Source of the DNA: Agromyces flavus
GTDB lineage: Bacteria; Actinomycetota; Actinomycetes; Actinomycetales; Microbacteriaceae
NCBI RefSeq assembly: GCF_900104685.1
Contig: NZ_LT629755.1
Location: 806,001 to 870,000, forward strand
Reading direction: 5' to 3'
Length of the DNA stretch: 64,000 nt
Positions within the stretch are counted from its first letter, which is position 1, and every line of letters starts with the position of its first letter. Made by a program: the position numbers and the translations under genes. Shown here one piece after another: positions 6,730 to 15,568 of the stretch. The notes under the pieces are model-generated. The model made no database searches. It saw only the letters and a program-made list of their open reading frames with translations, and was not told where the DNA came from.

Positions 6730-8322
6730 TTGAGCAAGCCGGTCGTGCTGATCGCCGAAGAACTCTCGCCCGCCACCGTCGACGCCCTCGGGCCCGATTT
6801 CGAGGTCCGCAACGTCGACGGCACCGACCGCTCGGCGCTGCTCGCCGCGCTCGCCGACGCGAACGCCATCCTCGTGCGCTCGGCGACGAAGGTCGACGCC
6901 GAGGCGATCGCAGCCGCGCCGAAGCTCAAGGTCATCGCGCGTGCCGGCGTGGGCCTCGACAACGTCGACATCAAGGCCGCGACGACGGCCGGCGTCATGG
7001 TCGTGAACGCGCCGACGTCGAACATCATCTCGGCGGCCGAGCTCACGGTCGGCCACATCCTCAGCCTGGCCCGCCACATCCCGGCCGCGCACGCAGCGCT
7101 CGCGCAAGGGGAGTGGAAGCGCTCCGCCTACACGGGCGTCGAGCTCTACGAGAAGACGGTGGGCATCATCGGCCTCGGTCGGATCGGCGCACTCATCGCC
7201 GCCCGTCTGCAGGCGTTCGGCGTCGAGGTCATCGCCTACGACCCCTACATCACCGCCGCCCGGGCGCAGCAGCTGGGCGTGCAGACGGTCACGCTCGACG
7301 ACCTGCTCGAGCGCAGCGACTTCATCACCATCCACATGCCGAAGACCCCCGAGACGACCGGCATGATCAGCACCGAACAGCTGGCCAAGATGAAGCCGAC
7401 CGCCTTCATCGTCAACGTCGCGCGCGGCGGCCTCATCGACGAGGACGCGCTCCACGACGCGCTGGCCGCGAAGACCATCGCCGGCGCCGGCCTCGACGTC
7501 TTCGTGCAGGAGCCGCCGAAGGAGTCGCCGCTGCTCGCGCTGCCCAACGTGATCGTCACGCCGCACCTCGGCGCGTCGACCGACGAGGCGCAGGAGAAGG
7601 CCGGCATCTCGGTCGCGAAGTCGGTGCGCCTCGCGCTCGCCGGCGAGCTCGTGCCCGATGCGGTCAACGTCGCCGGCGGCGTCATCGACCCGTACGTGCG
7701 TCCCGGCATCCCGCTCGTCGAGAAGCTCGGTCAGCTCTTCGCCGGCCTCGCGCAGGGTCCGCTCGAGAGCCTCGACGTCGAGGTGCACGGCGAACTCGTC
7801 GACTACGACGTGAGCGTCCTCAAGCTCGCCGCGCTCAAGGGCCTCTTCACGAACGTCGTGAGCGAGACGGTCTCGTACGTCAACGCGCCCCTGCTCGCCG
7901 AGCAGCGCGGCGTCGCGGTCCGCCTCATCACCGACGCCGAGAGCCCCGAGTACCGCAACGTGATCACGTTGCGCGGCGCCCTCGCGGACGGCACGCAGGT
8001 GTCGGTCTCGGGCACGCTCACCGGTCCGAAGCAGATCGAGAAGCTCGTGGGCATCAACGGCTACGAGATCGAGGTGCCGATCGCCGACCACCACATCGTC
8101 ATGATCTACACCGATCGCCCCGGCATCGTCGCGGTCTACGGCGGCGAGTTCGGCGAGGCCGGCATCAACATCGCCGGCATGCAGATCGCCCGTCGCGAGG
8201 CCGGCGGTCAGGCGCTGTCGGTGCTCACCGTGGACTCGCCGGTCCCGGCCGAGGTGCTCGAGCGCGTGCGCACGGCGATCGACGCCGCCGTGTTCGTCGA
8301 GGTCGACATCACGGAGTCGTAG
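6730..8322 (+). CDS. serA: D-3-phosphoglycerate dehydrogenase
   Basis: First step of serine biosynthesis: oxidation of 3-phosphoglycerate with NAD. The protein has 530 residues, the usual size of the long actinobacterial form. It has the 2-hydroxyacid dehydrogenase fold with the NAD motif G-L-G-R-I-G, the N-V-A-R-G-G catalytic Arg region, the H-L-G-A-S-T region with the catalytic His, an intervening allosteric substrate-binding domain, and a C-terminal ACT domain (M-I-Y-T-D-R-P-G-I), which in this family senses serine. The start is TTG 6730, preceded by GTGAGGA at 6714–6720; the GTG at 6715 lies inside that binding site. The 3' end overlaps the convergent TetR gene by 14 bp. Confidence 0.95.
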   Translation: MSKPVVLIAEELSPATVDALGPDFEVRNVDGTDRSALLAALADANAILVRSATKVDAEAIAAAPKLKVIARAGVGLDNVDIKAATTAGVMVVNAPTSNIISAAELTVGHILSLARHIPAAHAALAQGEWKRSAYTGVELYEKTVGIIGLGRIGALIAARLQAFGVEVIAYDPYITAARAQQLGVQTVTLDDLLERSDFITIHMPKTPETTGMISTEQLAKMKPTAFIVNVARGGLIDEDALHDALAAKTIAGAGLDVFVQEPPKESPLLALPNVIVTPHLGASTDEAQEKAGISVAKSVRLALAGELVPDAVNVAGGVIDPYVRPGIPLVEKLGQLFAGLAQGPLESLDVEVHGELVDYDVSVLKLAALKGLFTNVVSETVSYVNAPLLAEQRGVAVRLITDAESPEYRNVITLRGALADGTQVSVSGTLTGPKQIEKLVGINGYEIEVPIADHHIVMIYTDRPGIVAVYGGEFGEAGINIAGMQIARREAGGQALSVLTVDSPVPAEVLERVRTAIDAAVFVEVDITES

Positions 8323-8863
8323 CCAGCCGCTCGAGCAGCGCCACGAGCGCATCGAGTTGCGCCGGCGGTGGCGCGTCGACCCCGAGCTCGGGGTCCTGGC
8401 CGTGCAGCGCCGAGTCGTAGTAGAGCCCGTCGCCGATCAGCGTGATCGCGAGGGCGACCGTCGGGTCGGCGACGTGTCGTCGCACGGCCTCGAGCCAGCG
8501 CTGGCGCACCGACCGTATCGTCTGCGCGGCGGATTCGTGTCCGGCCTGCGCCAGCCTGGTCGCGGCGACCCCGGCGCGGTCGAGCGGCCCCCCGACCGTG
8601 ACGGACGAACGCACGTAGTACGCGACGGGCCCTTCAGGAGCGAGCTCCAGCACGGTGATGTCCTCGTCGACGAGGCGTGAGAACCGCTCGAGGACGCCCT
8701 CGACGAGCGCCTCCCGATTCGCGAAGTGGTAGAGCAGGCCGCCCTTCGAGACGCCGGCAGCCTTCGCGGTCGCGTCGAGGGTCGCCGCGCGTTCGCCGGC
8801 TTCGATGAGGATGCCCTCGAACGCGTCGAGGACGGCGTCGCGGGCAGCAGGAGGGCGGCTCAT
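8309..8863 (-). CDS. TetR-family repressor of the adjacent MFS exporter
   Basis: A 184-residue TetR protein: N-terminal helix-turn-helix with A-A-G-V-S-K-G-G-L-L-Y-H-F at about 36–48, then a ligand-binding helical domain. It is divergent from the MFS gene at 8944, with a 24-bp near-palindrome in the 80-bp gap, so it most likely represses both genes until an exported compound binds it. The start at 8863 sits 7 nt after TACGAT on the minus strand, pointing to a leaderless mRNA. The 3' end overlaps serA by 14 bp, tail to tail. Confidence 0.85.
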   Translation of the reverse strand: MSRPPAARDAVLDAFEGILIEAGERAATLDATAKAAGVSKGGLLYHFANREALVEGVLERFSRLVDEDITVLELAPEGPVAYYVRSSVTVGGPLDRAGVAATRLAQAGHESAAQTIRSVRQRWLEAVRRHVADPTVALAITLIGDGLYYDSALHGQDPELGVDAPPPAQLDALVALLERLATTP

Positions 8864-8870
8864 GGCTCCG

Positions 8871-8876
8871 ATCGTA
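8871..8876 (-). promoter_or_regulatory. -10 box TACGAT of the TetR gene
   Basis: On the minus strand TACGAT is followed by 7 nt and the ATG (8863–8861), a leaderless arrangement. It lies about 28 bp from the palindromic operator at 8905–8928, which would then cover the -35 region. Confidence 0.5.
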
Positions 8877-8904
8877 GCGACCGGCGGCCTCAGTGGGATC
8901 TGAT

Positions 8905-8928
8905 ACTCTACCGTCCAGACGGTATAGT
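8905..8928. promoter_or_regulatory. TetR operator overlapping the MFS -10 box
   Basis: A perfect inverted repeat TACCGTC/GACGGTA with a 2-bp centre (8909–8924), extended to 24 bp with one mismatched pair. Its right arm overlaps TATAGT (8923–8928), a good -10 hexamer for the MFS gene starting at 8944. Repressor bound here would block that promoter directly. Confidence 0.75.
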
Positions 8929-8943
8929 TATAGGAACCCGATC

Positions 8944-10530
8944 ATGAACCACGAGACGAACACGACCGCCCTTGCAACCCCGGATGTCGCGGCATCCGCC
9001 ATCACGCACGCCGACCCCGGCCGAACCGCGGCGGGCGGGTCGCGCCGTCGCTGGCTCGCGCTCGCCGTGCTCATGCTTCCCGTGATGCTCGTCTCGGTCG
9101 ACAACACGGTCCTCAGCTTCGCGCTGCCCGAGATCGCACGCGATCTCGGCCCGACCGCCGCCCAGCAGCTCTGGATCATCGACGCGTACCCGCTCGTGCT
9201 CGCGGCGCTGCTCGTCGCGATGGGAAGCGCCGGCGATCGCTTCGGCCGCCGGCGCATGCTGCTCATCGGCTCGGTGGGCTTCGCACTGGTCTCGATCGCG
9301 GCCGCCTTCGCGCCGACCGCCGAGACGCTGATCGCCTCGCGTGCGGCGCTCGGCTTCTTCGGCGCCATGCTCATGCCCTCGACGCTCTCGCTGCTCCGCT
9401 CGGTCTTCGTCGACCGCGAGCAGCGACGCGTCGCGATCGCGATCTGGGCGTCGGGGTTCGCGGCCGGCAGCGCGCTCGGCCCGATCGTGGGCGGCGTGCT
9501 CCTCGAGCACTTCGCGTGGGGCTCGGTCTTCCTGCTCGCGGTCCCCGTGCTCGTCCCGTTGCTCGTGCTGCTGCCCCTGCTCATCCCCGAGAGCCGCGAC
9601 CCCGCGCCGGGGCGGATCGACGTGCCCAGCATCCTCCTCTCGCTTACCGCGATGGGCGGCACGGTCTACGGCATCAAGCACCTCGCCACCGAGGGCATCG
9701 ACCCGATCGGACTTGCCGCCGTCGTCGTCGGCCCGGCGCTCGGGGTCGTGTTCGTCCGCCGGCAGCTGCGAGCCGAGACGCCGATGCTCGACATGCGCCT
9801 CTTCCGCACCGGCTCGTTCGGCGGCGGCGTGCTGGTGAACCTGCTCAGCGTCATCGCGCTGGTCGGATTCCTCTTCTTCGTGTCACAGCACCTGCAGCTC
9901 ATCGCGGGGCTCTCGCCGGTCGAGGCCGGGCTCGCGCTGACCCCCGGGCTGGCGATGATGATCATCGCCGGGCTCTCGGTCGTTCCGCTGGCCCGGCGCA
10001 TCCGGCCGCGCGTGCTGGTGCCGGCGGCACTCGTGATCTCGGCGGGCGGCTACCTGGTCGTCGCGCTCGCCGCGGAGACGGGCGTCGGATGGCTCATCGC
10101 CGCGTTCGTGCTGCTCGGCCTCGGCATCGGCGTTGCCGAGACGGTCTCGAACGAGCTCATCCTCTCGAGCGCTCCACCGGCCAAGGCGGGAGCGGCGTCC
10201 GCAGTGTCCGAGACGGCCTACGAGCTCGGCGCGGTGCTCGGCACGGCGCTGCTCGGGAGCATCGTGGCGGCCTGGTACCGATCGGCCATCGAGCTGCCGT
10301 CGTCGCTGACGACGGCCGAAGCGGATGCCGCGCGCGAGACGCTCGCTGGCGCGGTCACCGTCGCCGAGTCGCTCTCCCCGGCCGATGCCGCGGCGCTCGC
10401 GACCTCGGCCGCACACGCATTCGACGGCGGAGTGGTCGTGACGGCGTTCATCGGCGTCGCCCTCATGGTCGCCGCGGCGATCGTCGCGGCGACCACGCTG
10501 AACGAGCCGAAGCGCGCCGCCTCGGAGTGA
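8944..10530 (+). CDS. MFS drug exporter, DHA2 (14-helix) type
   Basis: A 528-residue proton-driven efflux pump of the QacA/SmvA-like DHA2 group. After a 35-residue cytoplasmic tail come about 14 membrane helices. The loop motif G-D-R-F-G-R-R-R follows the second helix (motif A), and helix 1 has the D-N-T-V-L sequence (motif D1) typical of multidrug exporters. The ATG at 8944 is used because the upstream in-frame extension would cover the operator and -10 box. It is controlled by the divergent TetR at 8309–8863. The substrate is unknown; quaternary ammonium or antibiotic-like compounds are typical for the group. Confidence 0.9.
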   Translation: MNHETNTTALATPDVAASAITHADPGRTAAGGSRRRWLALAVLMLPVMLVSVDNTVLSFALPEIARDLGPTAAQQLWIIDAYPLVLAALLVAMGSAGDRFGRRRMLLIGSVGFALVSIAAAFAPTAETLIASRAALGFFGAMLMPSTLSLLRSVFVDREQRRVAIAIWASGFAAGSALGPIVGGVLLEHFAWGSVFLLAVPVLVPLLVLLPLLIPESRDPAPGRIDVPSILLSLTAMGGTVYGIKHLATEGIDPIGLAAVVVGPALGVVFVRRQLRAETPMLDMRLFRTGSFGGGVLVNLLSVIALVGFLFFVSQHLQLIAGLSPVEAGLALTPGLAMMIIAGLSVVPLARRIRPRVLVPAALVISAGGYLVVALAAETGVGWLIAAFVLLGLGIGVAETVSNELILSSAPPAKAGAASAVSETAYELGAVLGTALLGSIVAAWYRSAIELPSSLTTAEADAARETLAGAVTVAESLSPADAAALATSAAHAFDGGVVVTAFIGVALMVAAAIVAATTLNEPKRAASE

Positions 10531-10546
10531 GGGGCGCCCTTCGGGG

Positions 10547-10562
10547 CCGGTCGATCGACCGG
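10547..10562. other. 16-bp perfect palindrome between convergent genes
   Basis: CCGGTCGATCGACCGG has no loop and no T run. It sits between the MFS stop (10530) and the stop of the DUF6458 gene (10564). It may act as a weak bidirectional stop, but nothing further supports that. Confidence 0.3.
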
Positions 10563-10563
10563 G

Positions 10564-10827
10564 TCAGTACGTCGTGCCGTCGTCCGTCTGGGACGTCTCG
10601 TTGCGCGTGACCCGCGAGCCCGTGGCCGGGTCGACGGTCGTTCGCGAGGTGGAGACCGCGCTGCGACGGCGTACGAGCAGGATGATGCCCAGGATGATCA
10701 CCACGGCGCCGGCGGCCATCAGGATGTAGCCGACCATCTGCAGGTTGATCCAGTCCACTGCCACGTTGAGCGCGAACGCGAACACGGCGCCGATGGCGAA
10801 GAGGACGATTCCGAGACCGAGACTCAT
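10564..10827 (-). CDS. DUF6458 family small membrane protein
   Basis: An 87-residue protein with two membrane helices (about 2–21 and 30–52) joined by a short loop with V-D-W-I-N-L-Q-M-V-G-Y, which is the hallmark of the DUF6458 family of actinobacteria. A hydrophilic Ser/Thr/Arg-rich tail of about 35 residues follows. AAAGG precedes the ATG at 10827. Function unknown. It is divergent from leuB. Confidence 0.8.
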   Translation of the reverse strand: MSLGLGIVLFAIGAVFAFALNVAVDWINLQMVGYILMAAGAVVIILGIILLVRRRSAVSTSRTTVDPATGSRVTRNETSQTDDGTTY

Positions 10828-10963
10828 GACGGTGCCTTTCACTCGGGCGGCGGGGAGCGCCGCGATCGGCGGCTGGCGATCACCCGCCACCTGAGGCCGA
10901 GTGTAGTGAGCGAGCCTCCGGGCGGACAGTACGCTGGGAGGGCTGGCGGACGAAGGAGTGTTC

Positions 10964-12034
10964 ATGGTACAGACGGTCAGGCTCGCGGTGATCCCGGGCG
11001 ACGGGATTGGTCCCGAGGTGGTCGGCGAGGCGCTCAAGGCGCTCGACGCCGCCACGAGCGGAGCCGACGTCGAGTTCGAGCGCACGCAGTTCTCGCTCGG
11101 CGCCGCCCGCTTCCTCGACACCGGCGACGTGCTGACCGACGACGACCTCGACGCCATCAAGGGCCACGACGCGATCCTGCTCGGCGCGGTCGGCGGCGTG
11201 CCGGGCGACCCGCGGCTCGCGGGCGCGAACATCGAGCGCGGCCTGCTCCTGAGGTTGCGGTTCGAACTCGACCACTACGTCAACCTGCGCCCGAGCGTGC
11301 TGTACTCCGGCGTCGTGAGCCCGCTCGCCGACCCCGGCGACGTCGACTTCGTCGTGGTCCGCGAGGGCACCGAGGGACCGTACGTCGGCAACGGCGGCGC
11401 CATCCGCGTCGGCACGCCCGCCGAGGTCGCGAACGAGGTCTCGGTCAACACCGCCTACGGCGTCGAGCGCGTCGTGCGCTATGCGTTCGCCGCGGCATCC
11501 GCCCGCGCGAAGAAGAAGCTGACGCTCGTGCACAAGACCAACGTGCTCGTGTTCGCCGGCTCCCTCTGGAAGCGCACGGTCGACGCCGTGGCATCCGAGT
11601 ACCCGGATGTCGCGGTCGACTACCTGCACGTCGACGCCGCGACCATCTTCCTCGTCACGGATCCTGCTAGATTCGACGTCATCGTCACGGACAACCTCTT
11701 CGGCGACATCCTCACGGACCTGGCCGGCGCGATCAGCGGCGGCATCGGCCTCGCGGCCTCGGGCAACATCAACCCCGACGGCCGGTTCCCGAGCATGTTC
11801 GAGCCGGTGCACGGTTCCGCGCCCGACATCGCCGGGAAGGGCATCGCCGACCCGACCGCCGCGATCCTCTCGGTCGCCCTGCTGCTCGACCACCTCGGTC
11901 ACGGCGGGCCCGCCGAGCAGGTGCGCCAGGCGGTCGCCGCCGACATCGCCGACCGTGGCGACGCGCGGCGCTCGACCTCCGAGATCGGCGACGCGATCGC
12001 CGCACGCATCGGCGCCCCCGTGGGCGCCCACTGA
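10964..12034 (+). CDS. leuB: 3-isopropylmalate dehydrogenase
   Basis: Third step of leucine synthesis: NAD-dependent oxidative decarboxylation of 3-isopropylmalate to 2-oxoisocaproate. The protein has 356 residues with the family start [10 protein letters not shown], the substrate-binding Arg region (L-R-P-S-V-L), and [11 protein letters not shown] near residue 243. ATG 10964 is chosen over GTG 10958 because GAAGGAG (10952–10958) sits 5 nt before it. It is followed after 25 bp by ilvE, which uses the product, so the two form a branched-chain amino acid operon. Confidence 0.95.
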   Translation: MVQTVRLAVIPGDGIGPEVVGEALKALDAATSGADVEFERTQFSLGAARFLDTGDVLTDDDLDAIKGHDAILLGAVGGVPGDPRLAGANIERGLLLRLRFELDHYVNLRPSVLYSGVVSPLADPGDVDFVVVREGTEGPYVGNGGAIRVGTPAEVANEVSVNTAYGVERVVRYAFAAASARAKKKLTLVHKTNVLVFAGSLWKRTVDAVASEYPDVAVDYLHVDAATIFLVTDPARFDVIVTDNLFGDILTDLAGAISGGIGLAASGNINPDGRFPSMFEPVHGSAPDIAGKGIADPTAAILSVALLLDHLGHGGPAEQVRQAVAADIADRGDARRSTSEIGDAIAARIGAPVGAH

Positions 12035-12059
12035 CTTCCGCTCCCGAAGGAGGAACACC

Positions 12060-13178
12060 TTGACCACCTCGAACCTCACCCTCAAGTCGCCCTCGGCCGC
12101 CGGTCTCGTCTGGCAGGTCACGCGCAACGACGCCGCCAAGTCGGCCGCCGAGCGCGAGGCGGTCCTCGCCGATCCCGGCTTCGGCAACCACTTCACCGAC
12201 CACATGGTCGACATCTGCTGGTCCGAGAAAGGCGGATGGCACCGTCCGCGCGTCTCCCCGTACGGGCCGATCCAGCTCGACCCGGCGGCGGCGGTGCTGC
12301 ACTACGGGCAGGAGATCTTCGAGGGCCTCAAGGCGTACCGGCACGCCGACGGCTCCATCCGCACGTTCCGCCCGTACGAGAACGCGGCGCGCATGCAGCG
12401 CTCGGCGCGGCGGATGGCGCTGCCGGAGCTGCCCGTCGAGTACTTCATCGACTCGCTCAAGCAGCTCATCGCGGTCGACGCCGACTGGGTGCCGAGCGCC
12501 CCCGAGACGAGCCTGTACCTGCGTCCGTTCATGTACGCCAAGGAGGCGTTCCTGGGAGTGCGCCCGGCCAAGAAGGTCGCGTACTACCTCATCGCGAGCC
12601 CGGCGGCCGCGTACTTCCCGGGCGGTGTGCAGCCCGTGAACATCTGGCTGTCGACGCACTACGCGCGCGCCGGCAAGGGCGGCACGGGTGCGGCGAAGAC
12701 GGGCGGCAACTACGCCTCCAGCCTGCTGCCGCAGGCCGAGGCGTATGAGAAGGGCTGCCAGCAGGTGCTCTTCCTCGACGAGGGCAAGTACCTCGAGGAG
12801 CTCGGCGGCATGAACGTCGTGCTGGTCAAGAAGGACGGCACGCTCGTCACGCCCGAGTCCGACTCGATCCTCGAGGGCATCACGCGCGACTCGATCCTGC
12901 GCCTGGCGGCCGACCGAGGCCACCAGGTCGAGCAGCGCCGCGTCACGCTCGACGAGTGGCGCGAGGGCGCGGCCTCCGGCGACATCGTCGGTGCGTTCGC
13001 GTGCGGCACCGCGGCGGTGGTCGTGCCGATCGGCCGACTGCTCGCCGAGGACTTCGAGATCGTGCACTCGGGCGCGCGAGCGGAAGAGCTGGCGCTCTCG
13101 CTGCGCGAGGAGCTGACCGGCATCCAGTACGGCCGCGTCGAGGACCGGCACGGCTGGATGGTGCGCCTGGACGCGTGA
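12060..13178 (+). CDS. ilvE: Branched-chain amino acid aminotransferase
   Basis: A fold-IV PLP enzyme that transfers amino groups between glutamate and the 2-oxo acids of Leu, Ile and Val. The 372 residues match the usual length. Family motifs include G-Q-E-I-F-E-G-L-K-A-Y-R, the PLP lysine in K-T-G-G-N-Y-A, and Y-L-E-E-L-G-G-M-N. The start is TTG 12060 after GAAGGAGGAA (12046–12055). It follows leuB by 25 bp and overlaps the next gene by 4 bp. Confidence 0.93.
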   Translation: MTTSNLTLKSPSAAGLVWQVTRNDAAKSAAEREAVLADPGFGNHFTDHMVDICWSEKGGWHRPRVSPYGPIQLDPAAAVLHYGQEIFEGLKAYRHADGSIRTFRPYENAARMQRSARRMALPELPVEYFIDSLKQLIAVDADWVPSAPETSLYLRPFMYAKEAFLGVRPAKKVAYYLIASPAAAYFPGGVQPVNIWLSTHYARAGKGGTGAAKTGGNYASSLLPQAEAYEKGCQQVLFLDEGKYLEELGGMNVVLVKKDGTLVTPESDSILEGITRDSILRLAADRGHQVEQRRVTLDEWREGAASGDIVGAFACGTAAVVVPIGRLLAEDFEIVHSGARAEELALSLREELTGIQYGRVEDRHGWMVRLDA

Positions 13179-13651
13179 ACGCGTCGAGCAACGGCGTCGC
13201 GGTCTCGGCGCGCATCCGCGCGTTCGAGGCCGCCGACACCGAGCCCGTCGTCGCACTCTGGCGGGCGGCGGGGCTCGTCGTGCCGTGGAACGACCCGTAC
13301 CGCGATATCGAGCGGAAGTCGACGGTGCAGCCCGAGCTCTTCCTCGTCGCCGAGGCGGCGGGTGCCGTCGTGGGCACGGCCATGGTCGGCTACGACGGTC
13401 ACCGCGGCTGGGTGAACTACCTCGCGGTCGACGCCACGCGGCGCGGCTCCGGGCTGGGCCGACAGCTCATGGCCGAGGCCGAGCGACTGCTCGTCGAGCG
13501 CGGCTGTCCGAAGCTCAACCTGCAGGTCCGATCGACGAACACCAGCGTGATCGAGTGGTACCGCACGCTCGGGTACGAGCCCGACGGGGCGGTGTCGCTC
13601 GGCAAGCGGCTCATCCCCGACGTCGCCGGGCCGATCGACGCCGCCACGTAG
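13175..13651 (+). CDS. GNAT acetyltransferase, YpeA-like
   Basis: A 158-residue GCN5-type N-acetyltransferase. The acetyl-CoA loop reads R-R-G-S-G-L-G-R-Q-L-M (about 89–99), followed by N-L-Q-V-R and the Y-R-T-L-G-Y-E helix. The N-terminal W-R-A-A-G-L-V-V-P-W-N-D-P pattern is that of the YpeA family. GTG 13175 overlaps the ilvE stop, so translation is probably coupled. The substrate is unknown; the link to ilvE may be only positional. Confidence 0.85.
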   Translation: MNASSNGVAVSARIRAFEAADTEPVVALWRAAGLVVPWNDPYRDIERKSTVQPELFLVAEAAGAVVGTAMVGYDGHRGWVNYLAVDATRRGSGLGRQLMAEAERLLVERGCPKLNLQVRSTNTSVIEWYRTLGYEPDGAVSLGKRLIPDVAGPIDAAT

Positions 13652-13654
13652 GCT
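13649..13654 (+). promoter_or_regulatory. -10 box TAGGCT of a leaderless start
   Basis: TAGGCT overlaps the stop of the GNAT gene and ends 6 nt before the ATG at 13661. It implies a separate, leaderless transcript for the FAH-family gene. Confidence 0.5.
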
Positions 13655-13660
13655 GGCGGC

Positions 13661-14434
13661 ATGAAGGTCGCGCGCTTCGCCCACGGTGAGTCCATCTCGT
13701 TCGGCATCGTCGACGAGGAGGAGCACGAGCTCGTCGTGCTGAAGTCCGATCCGCTCTTCGCGGGGTACGATCCGACCGGCGAGCGGGTGCCGCTCGGCGA
13801 GGCGCGACTGCTCGCGCCCGTGATCCCGCGGTCGAAGGTCGTCGCGGTCGGCAAGAACTACCGCGAGCATGCCGAGGAGATGGGCGGCGAGGCGCCGACC
13901 GAGCCCCTGCTGTTCCTCAAGCCCAATACGTCGGTGATCGGTCCGGGCGACGCGATCGTCCTGCCGCCCGAGAGCGCGCAGGTCGAGCACGAGGGCGAGC
14001 TGGCGGTCGTGATCGGACGCGTGGCGCGCCGCGTGAGCGAGGCCGACGCGGCATCCGTGATCTTCGGCTACACCATCGCGAACGACGTGACGGCACGCGA
14101 CCTGCAGCGGCGCGACGGCCAGTGGACGCGTGCGAAGGGATTCGACACGTTCTGCCCGCTGGGCCCGGTGATCTCGACCGAGATCGACCTCGAGCGCGGC
14201 GTCATCGAGACCGCGGTGAACGGCGAGCGACGCCAGCGCGGCAGCTTCGCCGACATGGTGCACTCGGTGTCGACGATCGTCGCGTACGCCTCGAACGTGT
14301 TCACCCTGCTGCCCGGGGACGTGATCCTCACGGGCACGCCGGCAGGCGTCGGGCCGATCGAGGACGGCGATCGAGTCGAGGTCACCGTTTCGGGGCTGGG
14401 GACGCTCGCGAACCCCGTGCGCGTGCCGGCGTAG
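13661..14434 (+). CDS. Fumarylacetoacetate hydrolase (FAH) family protein
   Basis: A 257-residue protein with the FAH fold. Landmarks are V-G-K-N-Y-R-E-H (62–69 region), the metal-binding acidic residues in V-E-H-E-G-E-L, N-D-V-T-A-R-D-L-Q, and the C-terminal G-D-V-I-L-T-G-T-P-A-G-V-G. Members act as acylpyruvate hydrolases, oxaloacetate tautomerases/decarboxylases or ring-cleavage hydrolases. Nothing nearby fixes the substrate, and in related actinobacteria the gene sits near gltX as a housekeeping enzyme. Confidence 0.88.
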   Translation: MKVARFAHGESISFGIVDEEEHELVVLKSDPLFAGYDPTGERVPLGEARLLAPVIPRSKVVAVGKNYREHAEEMGGEAPTEPLLFLKPNTSVIGPGDAIVLPPESAQVEHEGELAVVIGRVARRVSEADAASVIFGYTIANDVTARDLQRRDGQWTRAKGFDTFCPLGPVISTEIDLERGVIETAVNGERRQRGSFADMVHSVSTIVAYASNVFTLLPGDVILTGTPAGVGPIEDGDRVEVTVSGLGTLANPVRVPA

Positions 14435-14454
14435 CGGACGCCCGGCAGGACGGC

Positions 14455-15039
14455 TCAGGCCCCGGGTGCGCCCAGACCTGCGGAGATGAGGTCGGCCAGT
14501 TCGGGCAGTCCGGCGGGCTCCTCGCGCGGATCGGACCCCCGGTCGGCGGTCGCGGATGGCGCGGCGGCCGTGATGATCGCGACCCATGCCGCGGCGGCGG
14601 TGCGCAGGCGACGTGCGGCGATCGGATGGATCACGCTCGCGCCGAGCACGCGTTCGACGATGTTCTGCAGCTGCCGGCGGTAGTCGCCGAGCCTCGCGCG
14701 CACCTCGGGATGCGTGCGCTCCTCCCGCCAGACGATGACGCGTCGCACCTCGGACGCCTCCTGGAGTTCGTGGAGTCGGCGCGTGACGTTGAGCAGGGTG
14801 CGGGCCGGATCGCCCGGCGCCACGAGGTCGGTCGTGTCGATCGGATCGAGGTCGAGGCGCTCGGTCACGAGCGCGCGGAGTAGATCGGTCTTGCTGGGGA
14901 AGTAGTAGAAGAGCAGGCCCTTCGGAACGCTCGCGAGGTCGGCGATCGCGGCCGTGGGCGTCGCGTCGAAGCCGCGCTCCGCGAAGAGGCGCTCGGCCGC
15001 ATCGAGGATGCGCGTCCGCGTCTGCGGGTTGCGGGTCAT
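14455..15039 (-). CDS. TetR-family transcriptional regulator
   Basis: A 194-residue TetR protein with helix-turn-helix around residues 27–47 (A-I-A-D-L-A-S-V-P-K-G-L-L-F-Y-Y-F) and a variable ligand domain. A good binding site GGGAGG precedes the ATG. It follows the SPW protein gene in the same direction with a 64-bp gap, so the two may be cotranscribed and it may control that gene. The ligand is unknown. Confidence 0.85.
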   Translation of the reverse strand: MTRNPQTRTRILDAAERLFAERGFDATPTAAIADLASVPKGLLFYYFPSKTDLLRALVTERLDLDPIDTTDLVAPGDPARTLLNVTRRLHELQEASEVRRVIVWREERTHPEVRARLGDYRRQLQNIVERVLGASVIHPIAARRLRTAAAAWVAIITAAAPSATADRGSDPREEPAGLPELADLISAGLGAPGA

Positions 15040-15103
15040 GGGGCCTCCCGAGCGAGCGACGAGGGCGCCGGTCGCATCCGCCGCCCCCGCTGCTCGTGCC
15101 GTG

Positions 15104-15460
15104 TCAGTGCGGGATCGCCTGGTCGTGCATGTGCATCGCCGGCCTGATGGCCAGCGCCGCGACGATCGCCGCGACGGCGCCGCCGATCCACGAGATCCAC
15201 GCGGTGGTCCCCATCTCGGAGGCGTAGCCGCCGATCCATGGGGCGATGAAGAGCAGTACGCCGAGGCCGAGCTGCACGTATTCGGTGGCGACCAGGCCGG
15301 GCATCGCGAGGTTCACGAGGCCGGAGGCGACCAGCAGGACGCCGAGCACGAGCATCCAGACCATCGAGGCGCCTTCGCGCTCCAGGAAGATTCCGGACAG
15401 GGCGACGACGGCGCCCACGCCGACGGCGACCCAGTCCTCCCAACGCGTCCATTTCCGCAT
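15104..15460 (-). CDS. SPW repeat membrane protein
   Basis: A 118-residue protein with four hydrophobic helices in two similar halves. Each half has a Trp-rich start (R-W-E-D-W and I-A-P-W-I-G-G), the pattern of the SPW repeat family of bacterial membrane proteins. AAGGAGG lies 9 nt before the ATG at 15460. The C-terminal tail has H-M-H-D-Q. Function unknown; it is probably transcribed with the TetR gene at 14455. Confidence 0.75.
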   Translation of the reverse strand: MRKWTRWEDWVAVGVGAVVALSGIFLEREGASMVWMLVLGVLLVASGLVNLAMPGLVATEYVQLGLGVLLFIAPWIGGYASEMGTTAWISWIGGAVAAIVAALAIRPAMHMHDQAIPH

Positions 15461-15568
15461 TCGAACTCACCCTCCTTCGACAGGTGGCGACTCCCGATCC
15501 GGGGGTCCATTTGCGACGCTATTCCCGACTGACCGCCCGGTCAAGATCCGACCGGACGATCGGCGCGA

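Noticed and set aside
6646..8352. Minus-strand frame of 568 codons opposite serA
   Set aside because: Antisense shadow of serA with no recognisable domain and no binding site.
10828..10963. Leader peptide ahead of leuB
   Set aside because: Checked for a Leu-codon run like that before leuC; none is present.
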